A stretch of 64,000 nucleotides of DNA, taken from Artemia franciscana. Taxonomy: Eukaryota > Arthropoda > Branchiopoda > Anostraca > Artemiidae. The translations under genes were made by a program, and so were the position numbers. This document shows, one piece after another, positions 24,401 to 34,363 of this stretch. Below the pieces are notes generated by a model, which saw nothing but the letters and a program-made list of their open reading frames with translations, made no database searches and had not been told where the DNA came from. Every line of letters begins with the position of its first letter. Position 1 is the first letter of the stretch. The stretch spans positions 21,999,558 to 22,063,557 of the forward strand of contig NC_088873.1 in the NCBI RefSeq assembly GCF_032884065.1. The letters are read 5' to 3'.

Positions 24401-27400
24401 TCAGTCCCAAATACCCAGTTTTGAGCAATATTAGAGGCAGAATTTTGCCTATCTACCACCCTTTGTGTACAGTTTTACAAGCTAAGATATCAGAAATCTC
24501 TAACAGAGCCACCCACAGACAATCCCTTAATTTAAATAGATATGCTGTCCCTGTAGCCTATATGATATTTTTTTTTTCATGAGCTTAAATTCCTTGCCAT
24601 GACATTTATATATCTAATTTACCACTAGTCTTTTACATCATTTCATCACAAGGTCTTAGATGACAGTTGAACCTTCTTTTTAAGAAACCAACACAGAAAC
24701 TTTTAGGGATAATATTCCCAGGAAAACTGTTATCCTCAGGAAATATAATGGGGATACTATCCCCAGGAAAATTTGATTATCCAGTCTCACAGATCTCAAG
24801 TACTATACTTCATTGAATAATGAAATATGTAGCTTTTTTTTCTTTTAGATAAACTGAAATATATGGTATAATATGTATTAATGAATCAGGAAAATTTAGT
24901 CATTACCAAACCTAATTCTATGAAAAACTTCCATTCTCCTGATTTTGATTCATTGTCCTGTCACTAGTAATTACTTTTAAAACAATGGTTTGCTATTAAT
25001 AATATACAAAAATTAAAACAACAGCTCAAACTGTAAATTGAAGTTGAAAGAACAAGCAGTGGTTGTATTAACAAAAAAAGCTAGTTAATAATTTGGATGG
25101 CCTATACTGCAAAGCCAACCCACCTGACTATCTATTTAGTTCAATTTTAACTAATATTATTGAAGACGGAAATGATAAAATTACCATGTTCAAAGGATTA
25201 ACATCAGTGTTCTCTGATGCTGGTGTTTCAGTTAAAACTGCTTGAGATGAACCAGAACTACTCATACCACATTCTGAATCATACAGAGCAGGTTGGGGTA
25301 CTGGGTGAAGACCTTTCTTCTGAAAAAGAACATTTATATTAACAAAAACAATTATTTTATTGGTTTAAAATATTGGAAGACCCCCTCTACTAAAAAAACA
25401 AAACAATAATGATAACGATAAAAAAAACAGCTACAACTTTTTGACAAGCTTCATTTCTTAGTTTTGAACAAGGATTAAATAAATAAATAAAAAAGTTTTC
25501 CAACTGTAAGTAAGGAGCAACAATAAAACAAAACAAACATAAATCATTGCATATATGAGGGACCTGAGGGACCCTACCCCCTGCTCAATATTCCACTCTT
25601 CATGCTAAAGTTTTTTTAGTACTTTTAAAAAAGCTTTTGATTCTAATTAAATGGCCCTTGTGTTGGAGTAGTTCTAAATTAGAAGTAAAATGACAAAAAG
25701 TCAAACTTTAGAGTAAAAAGCAAGGTATTGAGGAGGGGATAGCCCTTCCTCAAGGGCAACTAGGATGTATTCACAAGGATAGTAATCAGTATATTAATAA
25801 AGAGTACAGTAAATAGTAAAGTCAAGATTCCTTGACTTTGTAGGGATGTTCCCCTTCCCATTTTTTTTAAATTTAGGCAAATGTTCTTAAGATTGTTGTT
25901 TTTGATGGGTACACATTAAACTCAGTGAATCTGTATATTTGAAATCAGGATAAAATCCAATTCTTTTTATGTGTCTAATGTTATGAAAATCCTGTTTTTT
26001 TTAGAGTTTTGGTTACTATTGGGCTGAGTTGCTCTTTACTTACAGTTTGTTACCAAAAACTGTTTTGACAGCTTTGTGTAGCCTAAAATGTTCCACAGAT
26101 TCTCTATGGATGCTAAGTTTTTGAGGTTCCTGAAATAAGACTGGAAGACCAAGGTCTGAGATAATGAGTGACCATTCAAAATCAGTCATAAAAGTGGCCC
26201 TGATGCCTCCAAAGGTCCCTCTGAGTGAATCTTAGAACAGGTTTGTTCTGTAATGGCTTATGTATGTATCTTATACAATAAGGGGTCCTGAAATGTACAA
26301 TGGCACTTTTCTATCTGTTGACAGCTGTATTATTTGGCCACCACCAATGTTTTATTTTATCAAGAAGACCTTGAGCTACAGATGTGGCAGATGGCAGGTC
26401 TACTGCAGCAATGAAAAAGTTACTGTTGTCAGAAAAAAGAATAGAATCAATTTATGGATTAGCCAGTATTAAAAAGACTTATACTAAGACATGTATATCA
26501 GCCATACCTAAAATAAGAGAAACAATTGTAAAATTCTAGTTGAGTGACTTCTTGCTAGCCTATCTCAGAAAGGGGTAAGGTTAGGAAAATGAAACTTTCA
26601 GGGATAGGTCTACAGGCTAAAGTATATCCTGGGAAGGTATTTTAAAGTACCCACCTCCACTCATTCTCCCTCTAGAGAGCCCTGAAATTTGGCTACATGA
26701 ATGGTCTATACCTATTGAAATGTTGACAAAGCAACATTTTACCTTAAGTTTCAGTTACCAGTTGCTTTTTCTCTGCTTTAGTTCTGAAAATGCAATTCCT
26801 GTTAATTGAGTAGAATTTTGAGCCATATCAATGTTTTTTTTTCAGAATTTAGGAAATGTATTTGCATATCTTTATAAAATGGAATTGAGCAAAGTTATAA
26901 AGTTAAAAACAATTTTGTTGTACTTCAATTAAGCAAAAGATCTATTTTGCAAAGTTTCACTTTTATAACACAAATATTTTTAAAGGTCAGGGCCCTCTAG
27001 AGGGAGAAGGAGTGGAGGTAGTTGCTTCAAAATGCCTTCCTGGGACATGATTTGGTAAAATTATAGCAAATAGTATTACTGGCTTTCATATAAAGTGAAT
27101 ATACCACTCAATGCCTTTTTTTATGCTCTTTACAAATATAATAATTGCTTCTACTGGAAATTCAGATTTAAGCACTTTTGACCAAAGCTTAAAACATTGG
27201 TCTTAAACTTTATAACATTGGACTCAAACTTAATGTTTCATTATAAATCCATTTTTTTTAATGTTATATTATCCACAAGCACTGGTTTTTTACAATTAAA
27301 TTTTATAAATAAATTTTTTCAATGTTATGGCATTTTCTTCTTCCCTGTCACCAAAATTTCAACTAAAGCATGCGTTTTTGGTCATTTTTTACAAAATAAT

Positions 27401-28734
27401 ATGATATTTGAAATTGCAAATCTGTAATAGTTTAGAAACAAATTTGGGCTATATATTTGCATATCAGGGGGGTGGGGGTAAAGCATAGCATATATTAAAT
27501 ACATAAACTAACCATTGCTGTGTTTAATATAGTTAAATTTATAGCAAACAGTATAACTGGCATTCATAATAGCTGGCTTTCATATTTTCAACCAAAAACG
27601 CATGCTTTTATTTAAAATTTGATGTCAAGGAAGAAGAAAATGTCATAACATTGGAAAAATTAATTTATCCAAATTAATATTGGAAAATCAGTGCTTGTGG
27701 ATTATATAACATTAAAAAAAAATTGATTTATAATGAAACAGTAAGTTTGAGATCAATGTTATAAGGTTTCTAAGGTTTGAGACCAATTTTTTTAGCCTTT
27801 TCTACACCCCATATTTAGGTCATTTTTAAAGGTCAAAAAGTTCTTAAATCTAAATTTCTGGTAGAAGTGATTATTATATTTGTAAAGAGCATAAAAAAAG
27901 GCATCCAGTGGTATATTCACTTTATATGAAGAATTTTACCAAATGAAGTATAACAAAATTGTTTTCAGCTTCATAACTTTGCTTAATCTCATTTTATAAG
28001 GTTTTAAAGATATGCAAATACATTTCCTAAATTTGAAAAAAAAAACATTGATATGGCTCAGAATTCTACTCAAATAAGAGAAAATGCATTTTCAGAACTA
28101 AAGGTAGAGAAAAAGCAAATGGTAACTGAAAATTAATGTAAAATGTTTTTTTTGTCAAAATTTCAATAGGTATAGGTGTAGACCAGTCATGTAGCCAAAT
28201 TTCAGGGCTCTCTAGAGGGAGAATGAGTGGAGGTGGGTACTTTAAAATACCTTCCTGAGATATACTTTAGCCTGTAGATCTATCCCTGAAAGTTTCATTT
28301 TCCTAACCTAACCCCTTTCTGAGATAGGCTAGCAAGAAGTCACTCAACTAGAATTTTATCATTGTTTCTCCTATTTAAGATATGGCTGATATACATGTCT
28401 TAGTATAAGTCTTTTTAATACAGGCTAATCCATAAACTGAGTCAGAAAAATATGGATCCAATTTTGGCAATAAAGAGTCAAAGAAGCACTAAAAATGTTC
28501 CTAAAAATTGTTTCCTTGGAAAGGAAACAATATCATACATACAATTTACTAAGATATAACTTCTCAGCAAATTGATTGGCTTAAAAAACAGTCCTACTGT
28601 TTAGTTCAGAAGAGGCAACAATTTGAGGTTACATAACATTAGATTGAACTATTGCATAGCCTAGGTAATTATGTTAATCTTTTCACCTTCTGATGCATCG
28701 GACATTCTGGAGGAATATCTGCTTGAGGAGACAT
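9378..28734 (-). CDS. HCCS: Holocytochrome c synthase (cytochrome c-type heme lyase), six exons
   Basis: This enzyme covalently attaches heme to the CxxCH motif of apocytochrome c in the mitochondrial intermembrane space. CDS exons: 28734-28687, 25319-25185, 22111-21992, 13856-13624, 11582-11411, 9458-9378. Together they give 789 nt and 262 residues; the human protein has 268. All introns are GT-AG and in phase. Family hallmarks in order: a CPMH heme-binding motif at residues 11-14; [18 protein letters not shown] at 62-79; the block from [11 protein letters not shown] at 102; [13 protein letters not shown], whose His131 aligns with the heme-ligand histidine of human HCCS (His154); [42 protein letters not shown]; and the C-terminal VAWWRW. 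Only one Cys-Pro motif is present, whereas human HCCS has more. An in-frame TAG lies 15 bases before the ATG. The C-terminus extends about 20 residues past WWRW. Confidence 0.96.
9459..11410 (-). other. HCCS: HCCS intron 5
   Basis: GT-AG intron. It contains a long G run on the plus strand near 10206-10229 and pyrimidine-rich DNA. Two sizeable open frames (9986-10183 plus, 10194-10631 minus) lack any coding resemblance. I see no gene in it. Confidence 0.85.
11411..11582 (-). CDS. HCCS: HCCS coding exon 5
   Basis: Starts with the last base of the split Gly codon, then [42 protein letters not shown] and WDRMK (residues 179-236). The acceptor is TTCATTACAG and the donor AAG|GTATCA. Confidence 0.97.
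11583..13623 (-). other. HCCS: HCCS intron 4
   Basis: GT-AG intron, AT-rich, with a short C run near 11806-11816. I see no mobile element with recognisable coding sequence and no nested gene. Confidence 0.85.
13624..13856 (-). CDS. HCCS: HCCS coding exon 4
   Basis: Covers residues 102-179 and carries the catalytic core block: [13 protein letters not shown], then [16 protein letters not shown] with heme-ligand His131, [10 protein letters not shown], and [19 protein letters not shown]. The acceptor is GTGTTTAG and the donor is GGG|GTAAGT. It ends two bases into a Gly codon. Confidence 0.97.
17165..17760 (-). mobile_element. LINE relic: end of endonuclease domain and linker
   Basis: On the minus strand, near 17690-17600, the sequence translates to [17 protein letters not shown] followed by [10 protein letters not shown]. 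This matches the SDH-xLL-x-V-x-LKLK end of APE endonucleases in RTE-like LINEs, with one stop in the SDH motif. The linker continues toward 17170 with [27 protein letters not shown] and similar pieces across frames. No reverse transcriptase follows. It lies in HCCS intron 3. Confidence 0.65.
18555..18632 (-). repeat. tRNA-like sequence (SINE head or tRNA pseudogene)
   Basis: On the minus strand an A-box-like stretch (TAACGTAGTGGATA) is followed about 30 bases later by a B-box-like GGTTCAATCCC at 18578-18568. Around it GACAGG and CCTGTC pair. The arms do not fold into a standard cloverleaf with regular T-arm geometry, so a working tRNA gene is unlikely. A SINE head or tRNA relic is the best reading. 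Confidence 0.45.
19485..19870 (+). repeat. Tandem duplication, two units of about 190 bp
   Basis: The string 'actaggttgcag' occurs at about 19487 and again at about 19679. Each is followed by 'tttccttg', 'caagccaa', a shared 'aagacaat/aagacgat' block, 'gtactttttgttt' variants, 'tttttaggg.tttcaagct' and 'tatgggcc'. The second unit ends near 19870. The copies are diverged by many substitutions, so the duplication is old. Confidence 0.7.
21992..22111 (-). CDS. HCCS: HCCS coding exon 3
   Basis: Forty codons (residues 62-101), starting [17 protein letters not shown] and ending NWQYPSEQ, both strongly conserved in the family. The acceptor is TTTTTTTGTAG and the donor CAG|GTAATA. The initial Met is internal to the protein, not a start. 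Confidence 0.95.
22112..25184 (-). other. HCCS: HCCS intron 2
   Basis: GT-AG intron, strongly AT-rich, with several short ORFs on both strands that look random. I find no coding mobile element or nested gene. Confidence 0.8.
25185..25319 (-). CDS. HCCS: HCCS coding exon 2
   Basis: Forty-five codons (residues 17-61), from [18 protein letters not shown] to [10 protein letters not shown], form the poorly conserved N-terminal linker. The acceptor is TTCTTTTTCAG and the donor is ATG|GTAATT. It is Ser/Thr-rich; its one cysteine is not followed by proline, so no second Cys-Pro motif is visible. Confidence 0.92.
25440..26075 (+). repeat. Dispersed repeat family, copy 1 (internally shortened)
   Basis: Shares its left part ('agttttccaactgtaagtaa', 'ggagcaac', 'aaagtttttttagtac', 'actttagagtaaaaagc') with 53990-54250. 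It shares its right part ('agagttttggttactattg', 'cttacagtttgttacc', 'aaaactgttt') with 55100-55175. The middle kilobase present in the 54-kb copy is missing here. Confidence 0.65.
26428..28462. repeat. Large imperfect inverted repeat, arms about 0.9-1.0 kb
   Basis: The left arm (26428-about 27395) reappears in reverse complement in the right arm (about 27595-28462), leaving a spacer of about 200 bp. Paired landmarks: 'tttatggattag' at 26450 with 'ctaatccataaa' at 28424; 'ctccctctagagagccctga' at 26668 with its complement at 28200; 'tatgcaaatacatttcct' at 28011 with its complement at 26853; 'aaagcatgcgtttttgg' at 27365 with 'ccaaaaacgcatgctttt' at 27592. A second short copy of the 'ctctagaggga' block lies inside the left arm near 26993. 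Arm divergence looks like several percent to over ten percent with indels. The whole structure lies in HCCS intron 1. Confidence 0.85.
28687..28734 (-). CDS. HCCS: HCCS coding exon 1
   Basis: Encodes [16 protein letters not shown] (residues 1-16), including the Cys-Pro heme-binding motif. The ATG is preceded in frame by TAG. The donor reads AAG|GTGAAAAG. The junction is phase 0, matching the next exon. Confidence 0.9.
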
Positions 28735-28802
28735 TATATCAATAGTCTATCAAGCTTGAAACTTTAATTTATTTATTTTCCAAAACAAATAAATTTAAGA
28801 AT

Positions 28803-28923
28803 CCTCTAGCTCATAAATCGTTTCTTCAACATGAACCGTCGGAGTTGCCAGAATTCTTGTCACCAAACTATAAAAATGAGCGAGCAAAAAAGAGACACTT
28901 TTTAGCGGCCCTCAGAAAATTGG
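28803..28923 (+). other. Possible plus-strand exon divergent from HCCS
   Basis: An open frame upstream of and opposite to HCCS reads NPLAHKSFLQHEPSEL then FLSPNYKNERAKKRHFLAAL. It meets a strong donor, TTG|GTGAGT, at 28924. No in-frame ATG is present; the ATG at 28830 is in another frame. It could be an exon of a divergent gene sharing a promoter with HCCS, or chance. The frame also runs past the donor to 29072. Confidence 0.2.
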
Positions 28924-29092
28924 TGAGTCGAAAGATTTTGTCGCTCGTGCTGTTTCACGGCATTTTCAGCTTCATACTCCACGGTACGATTATACATGAT
29001 GTTCAAAACCGTTCTATTTCTCTCTTGAAAGTGATCGAACGCTTCTTTCTATGGATTCAAAAGTGTTTTTAGTCTAAAAAGGGTATAAGCTG

Positions 29093-29233
29093 GTTTTGCG
29101 GTGGCGCAGTGGATTTGACCTTAGCTTGGTAATACGGGATCCAGAGATCGAATCATGCTGCAGCAATGCACTGCAGGGCCGACGCAGGGACCTTAGTATT
29201 CAAGAAGGGTCGTTAATCTGATACAATACAAGT
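29093..29233 (+). mobile_element. tRNA-derived SINE, copy 2, with 10-bp target-site duplication
   Basis: Flanked by a perfect direct repeat GTATAAGCTG at 29083-29092 and 29234-29243. The 141-bp body starts with a good A box (TGGCGCAGTGG), then a B-box-like AGAGATCGAATC, then 'gcactgcagggccgacgcag' and a 3' end 'gatacaatac'. It closely matches the minus-strand copy at 5613-5762 but lacks that copy's long A tail. It lies about 360 bp upstream of the HCCS start codon. Confidence 0.9.
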
Positions 29234-29243
29234 GTATAAGCTG

Positions 29244-30032
29244 CACAGTGATTTTGATAGACATTTTTTTAGAGCCTTACCTATATTTGCTAAAGACGAA
29301 TCTATAAAAAAAATAACGGGTAATAGTTCAGAAAAAACGGCATTTCCTGAGCCGCTATACGTTTTCTCATTTCTAAATACATCTGCAAAATTGTATTGTT
29401 TTGTTGAATCTGTTTTGTCCGTGAATCTGTATTCATGAAACTAATTCTGTCATAAATTACCTTTGATATAGTAAGAGAATTATTAAAGTTTCCAAATAAG
29501 AAAAGAAGGAAACATCACAAAATCTGTACATAAAAGACAACCAATATTCTTGATAAAAGATAAAAGACAAAAGTGTCTATTTTTTTAAACCTGGTCTTTT
29601 TAGACCTCAAAGTGTCTTGTTGACACTCAGGGTCCAAATATACCAACAAACTCCCAAAGTTTTTGTCTTTTTATAGTCTTTTTAGCGGTAGCATTAATCT
29701 ACAAATCGATTTTTTATAATTCTCGGAAAAGGAATGTAGAAAATTCATCTATTCTTTAAAAAATCTAGAGCTTCTACAAAAAGCCGTATTTTATTAAAAA
29801 CAAGTCCAATGCTGCGATCACAATTTTTCAAAAAAAAATTACTTAATATATGTTTATTTAAAATTAATTTAACTAAGCAAACGAGATGAAAACTTAAATT
29901 AAGCTAAAAATACAATAAATGAAGAAATGAAAGATCAAATGAGTGGAAATCACAGTGAATAAGAGATTTAAAGACAAAAAAAGAAACTAAACTGGAATGT
30001 GTCTGGCCTTTTACTTGTCTAAACTTTTATAA
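29244..30032. other. Spacer upstream of HCCS
   Basis: The plus frame 29232-29438 reads HFFRALPIFAKDESIKKITG and then FPEPLYVFSFLNTSAKLYCF. It could be coding but has no clear splice partner. From 29450 to 30030 I see only AT-rich DNA. Confidence 0.3.
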
Positions 30033-31476
30033 TTAACAAATTCTTTTGAAAAGTCCAGCCTCTGCAAAAAATTCTGGGCATGGCCAGGTGGCTTTTTGTC
30101 GTAGGAGGCTTATAAATTCTTTTGAACAAAGACCCGGGTTGAATGCGAGCTTGATTTCCCCATGCAAACATCTATCGTACATTTTTGTAAATATGGCCCT
30201 TACGGGCTTCGTATCTTTAAGACATACAATTAAGACCTTGACAGGGTTATGAGGAATGGGGGGGAAGGTGCAAGGGCCATTTATCTGAGAAGAATTTTTA
30301 TTGATCCAAGATATTGCCGGAGAAGAAACTTTGATTGGAGAGCTGTCCATTTGACTATTATCTCCATGAATCTTACCATCGCCATCACTGGAGCAGTGGG
30401 TTGGAAAGCTTGAGGGTACAATGGTACAAAAACAAGAAGCTGACGCAAGGTATTCAAGTAATGGGCGTGAAGAATTGAAGACAAGTGATCTACACATTGA
30501 AATTTGACAGAAACAAATAATATTCGAGATTACATGTCATAATACCAAAATTTATTTGGTTTTAATAATCTAATGATTTTTTTCATGTTCTATAAAAGTA
30601 ACTCCGATTTTTTTTTTACGTTTTAAGGTCAATTTACCAAATATTTGTTTGGTTATGTGTGGAACCCTAAGTTGTGACACAAACTCAATTCTATTAATAC
30701 ACTGGAGCAAATTGGCATATATGCTATTTTTGCGCCAATTTTCAGCTCTAATTCTTTTTAATATTTTTTTTTCAAGCCAGAAGTTATGCAAAACTTATCA
30801 AAAAACCCTTATCTTCTGTACTGAACTTTTATAAATCTGTTTCATTCCTGAAGGTATCTCAAATTATTTTGTTTCGATTTTACTGGTTTAAGAAAAAGTA
30901 AGACTGGGATGAGGATAGTTTTCAAGTTTCTAACAATGGTGCGGGATTCTTGTAAATCTGTCACTATGAGAGTACACTATCATCATATTTTAAACACGAA
31001 AGACCCTAAACAGCTAGATCTTTTAGCTTAAAATTATACTCATAAGCAAAAATTATGCCAAGTAAACCTAGTAAAATTACACAAGATAAAAAAAGAAAGA
31101 AAATAATAAGCTTTGTAGGGAAACTACTATACATTAAGCTTGTGTGCTTTCAATAACAAAATTCCATGATACACAGTGCTAAAAAAGAAAGCTTTAAAGG
31201 AGAATGCTGCTTTTTCCATGTGCTTTGGAGTTGATGATTTTTCAAATTACAGGCGTCTGCGATTTTTATAATCAGGCGTTTATATTAGAAATTTCATTGG
31301 AAATAGTATTGGAAATTTTATCATTAAATAAGATATTTTACCATAGAAAAGAAGCATGCTCAACTTACTTCCTAAGCTAGTTGAGAATTGCAACTGTTGA
31401 ACTATCAATGAAATTTTTTTTCTTTTTAGTGCTTCGTGTCGCGTTTTTTTAAGTCTGTGATATTCTTGAAGCATCA
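30033..31476 (-). CDS. C-terminal part of an unrecognised host gene, three exons
   Basis: Model: exons 31476-31369, 30489-30377 and 30284-30033 (stop TAA). All junctions are GT-AG and phase-compatible; the first donor is a consensus GTAAGT and the second GTAAGA. Exon 1 is charged and probably helical (MLQEYHRLKKTRHEALKRKK). Exon 2 is hydrophobic (LRQLLVFVPLYPQAF). The terminal exon contains INGPCTFPPIPHNPVKVLIV, then FNPGLCSKEFISLLR, and ends FFAEAGLFKRIC. At least one upstream exon, ending one base into a codon, must exist. An alternative is a single 154-codon ORF at 30497-30033 in one frame; the last 84 codons are the same in both readings. I do not recognise the protein. Confidence 0.45.
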
Positions 31477-32269
31477 CTGAAAATTTTTGAGATTTGAGTT
31501 TTTCAGGGTAAAGAATACAAAGAAAGATAAATGACATTATCAAGACATCTAGAGGTAAAATTTGTCATGTTCATAATTAGATGGCAGCATAATTTTGTCC
31601 TATTTAAAATAAGAAAAATAATAAGGATTACAACATGGTCACAACTCCATTTGTTTATGTCGTTAATGTTCGAGTTTCTAGTATCCAAGTTTCGAGCATT
31701 CTTCATTTTTTATACTATCAGACCTTATCCTGACTTTGAAACAAGATCTTGAGACGTTAGTTCCAGGGACTTGTATACACTAATGAGAATACATTTTGGA
31801 GTCCAGATGCTCTTAAGCAACTTCTAATACTACGGATCAAGCACATCATGGAATTTAGAGGAACAAAAACGTTGATACGAAAATTTTTCCTTTCTTTCAC
31901 GACAATTCCTGGCCATACAGACCAGCTACCAAAGTTGGCTCCTTAACCATCATTTCCTATGTATTTTTGGCAAAATATGAAAATGGCTCTCCCTTCTACA
32001 ATAGTTCCAGGTATTTTTTTTCAATTAATTTTTTTTCTGAAAGAAATGGTGTAGTCCATTTGAAATTATATGGTTAAATTCTTGTGCTGTAGCCTTCAGA
32101 AATACACACAAAAAGAGGTTAGCTACCGTAAAATTTTCAAATTTTCGCTTCTTTTCAAGTGTTATTTTTTAAATTGTTTGAATTTATTTTCATACCCCTA
32201 TTCCCTCAAAAAAAGTTCCGAGCTATTTTGATCTCATTACCATTTTAGCTCATGTGTTTTCTCTTTAGT

Positions 32270-32449
32270 AAAATTCGGGTTTATGTATTCATCTTATCAC
32301 CATATGGTTTGGGAGATATACCTTTTGCACTGAGAGGTCAGTATAAAACTGAAGGGTTATTAGAACAAATGAAAACTAATTCCGAAGTAAAAAAAAATGT
32401 ACAAAAATACATTTTAGAATTTTATTGCAACACCGCGGCATCAAAATAA
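32270..32449 (+). CDS. Possible terminal exon of an unrecognised plus-strand gene
   Basis: The acceptor tgttttctctttag precedes an open frame of about 58 codons ending at TAA 32447-32449. It reads KIRVYVFILSPYGLGDIPFA, then EGLLEQMKTNSEVKKNVQKY, and ends NTAASK. The composition looks protein-like, but I found no partner exon upstream with confidence. It could also be a relic of a mobile element. Confidence 0.3.
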   Translation, partial: KIRVYVFILSPYGLGDIPFALRGQYKTEGLLEQMKTNSEVKKNVQKYILEFYCNTAASK

Positions 32450-32680
32450 GATAACCTGTAACAGCAACATTGACAAAGATTAAGATACAAACAGCAAAAT
32501 AATACTTATTTGAAATACAATGAACACTGGACATTTCTATTGAACGAGCATATGACATTGTTCATGCAATCAAGAGCACAAGTCCAAAATCCCCACTTTC
32601 AGATTATTTGATGGAAAAGAAGGATACAAATTTTAACACTAAAGGACTACAGCCGATTCAGAGCTTAAGTAACCTACCTC

Positions 32681-32856
32681 CAGGGGCGTAGCTCCAGAGT
32701 TTTTATTGGGAGGGGGAGGGGCACGAGGAGTCTCCATCCGGAGAGTCAAGGGACATGAGCTATGTAATAGTTTTTTCTTCAAATTATTTTTTTTTGGGGG
32801 GGTGGCAACTACCTCTCTTGCTCCCCCCCCCCAAAAAAAAAAAAACGACACCACTG
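32681..32856. mobile_element. Short hAT-like MITE
   Basis: Left end CAGGGGCGTAGCTCC and right end CGACACCACTG (complement CAGTGGTGTCG) give short imperfect inverted termini around a 176-bp body with G- and C-runs. The adjacent 8-mers, CCTACCTC and TCTAAATC, agree at five of eight positions, so the duplication is weak. The family is inferred from the terminus and size. Confidence 0.45.
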
Positions 32857-33881
32857 TCTAAATCATTATATCAATGCCTTTTTCTTATACCCATGTTGTT
32901 TCTACTTTAAAGATTCCTCCCGTGGGGATTTGTCTCTTAGCCAAGAGGACTGACGAATCGACAATATCTGATTATATATAACCTAGGTAAAACATGTGCT
33001 ATCTCACTTATTCTTGAAGAAGTTGGATAAGTTGGAATCAGTTTCAATAAGCGATCTCTAAAGACTTGAAATTCGCCCTGAATTTAATGCCATATTGTAC
33101 ATGCGGAGTTTATGTAACAAAAACGCAAGCAAATCATCAGAGAAACACTTTATTTCAGTTTAAAAGCATGGTACACTATATAGTACATACCAAATAATTT
33201 ATTGTTATTATGTTAAACCGTTATTGAGCTACAATGCCTTGCCTGTCTAGCCTGTCCAGATCTATGAAAGCTATTATAAGAAAGTCAAACATTTTCAAGG
33301 TCGAAAATTTATTACTTTTTATAACTGATTAACGAACTCATGATTTAAAGGAGAAAGAGTGTCATAACATACTATCTTTAAAGAAATACTGGTACAGGAT
33401 TCTGCCATTTTCAGAATCTTGTCCGAGTCAAATCCAATTTGACAACTTAGACAAAAAGCTTATCTTTGTCTTCAACTGGGGAAAATTTCGAATGTTACAA
33501 GAATCAAGAAAAGAGCTCTGTTCGATACTGCATATCTGTTATGAACAGTCTCAATGAGAGCAGGCTATCCCATCAAAACGACCTGTTGATTCATTACATC
33601 AAAGGCTGGAAAGATAAATAAAACTTACAGATTAAACTAAGCAAAGGATTGTTGGCATATTACACGTTTTTGGCAAACCCGGTGCTACCAATAATGATGA
33701 AGAAATTACATTCGAAAACTGCGCTCAGATACTTTTGTTGGATTGATTTTCATGAAATGAGTTTGATAAGAGCCTTTTCAAATACACTTTTTTAGTGAAC
33801 AGTTTAAGTGACTAGTAAGCCTAATTTCCATTACTTTTTCCTTTGAAGTAACAAGGAAAAGTGAACATGAAATTTGATGGA

Positions 33882-34196
33882 CAGAGGCGCCATTTGATGG
33901 GGGGGGGGGGGGGCAGGGGTGGGCAAATGCCCACCCAGATTTTCCAGGGGTGTCCAAGCTTCCACCACAAAGGGCCCTTTGCCGGCCATAAGAGCGTAAT
34001 TACTTGACGACCCTTGGGGTAATTACGCTATTTGCTATTAATTATTGTAAACTTTGAAAGTAGGTAAGATACATAATAAAATTCTCGAGTTATGTCAAAT
34101 GCCCATTTCCTAGATGATTACGCGACACAAAGTGAGTCGGGGGGCCCAAGATGGAGTTTATGCCCACCCCAAGATTTGGTCCAAATGGCACCTCTG
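33882..34196. mobile_element. Non-autonomous hAT element (MITE) with perfect 8-bp target-site duplication
   Basis: A 315-bp element is bounded by CAGAGGCGCCATTTG on the left and CCAAATGGCACCTCTG on the right. It is flanked by TTGATGGA at 33874-33881 and 34197-34204, a perfect 8-bp duplication. Its two ends match the two ends of the 1.68-kb hAT relic at 39865-41543, including 'gggtgggcaaatgccca', 'agattttccaggg' and 'tttgccggccataa' on one side and 'gggggcccaagatggagttt' on the other. It is therefore an internal-deletion derivative of that family. Confidence 0.92.
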
Positions 34197-34363
34197 TTGA
34201 TGGATTGAAATTTCCATTAGTTTGCGGACCAAAAGCATTATAGAATCATCTAACTACTTTCATTGAATTATCTTCATGACTCAATGTGGCAACACACTGT
34301 GACAAAACTGTGATACTATCAGAAACTTCCCGATTTTGAAATAAACTAAAGAAAAGTCTTAGA

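Larger units (their letters stand above)
25320..28686 (-). other. HCCS: HCCS intron 1
   Basis: GT-AG intron. It contains a shortened copy of a dispersed repeat family (about 25440-26075) and a large inverted repeat (26428-28462). The inverted repeat would be transcribed in the HCCS primary transcript and could form a long double-stranded stem. Confidence 0.85.
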
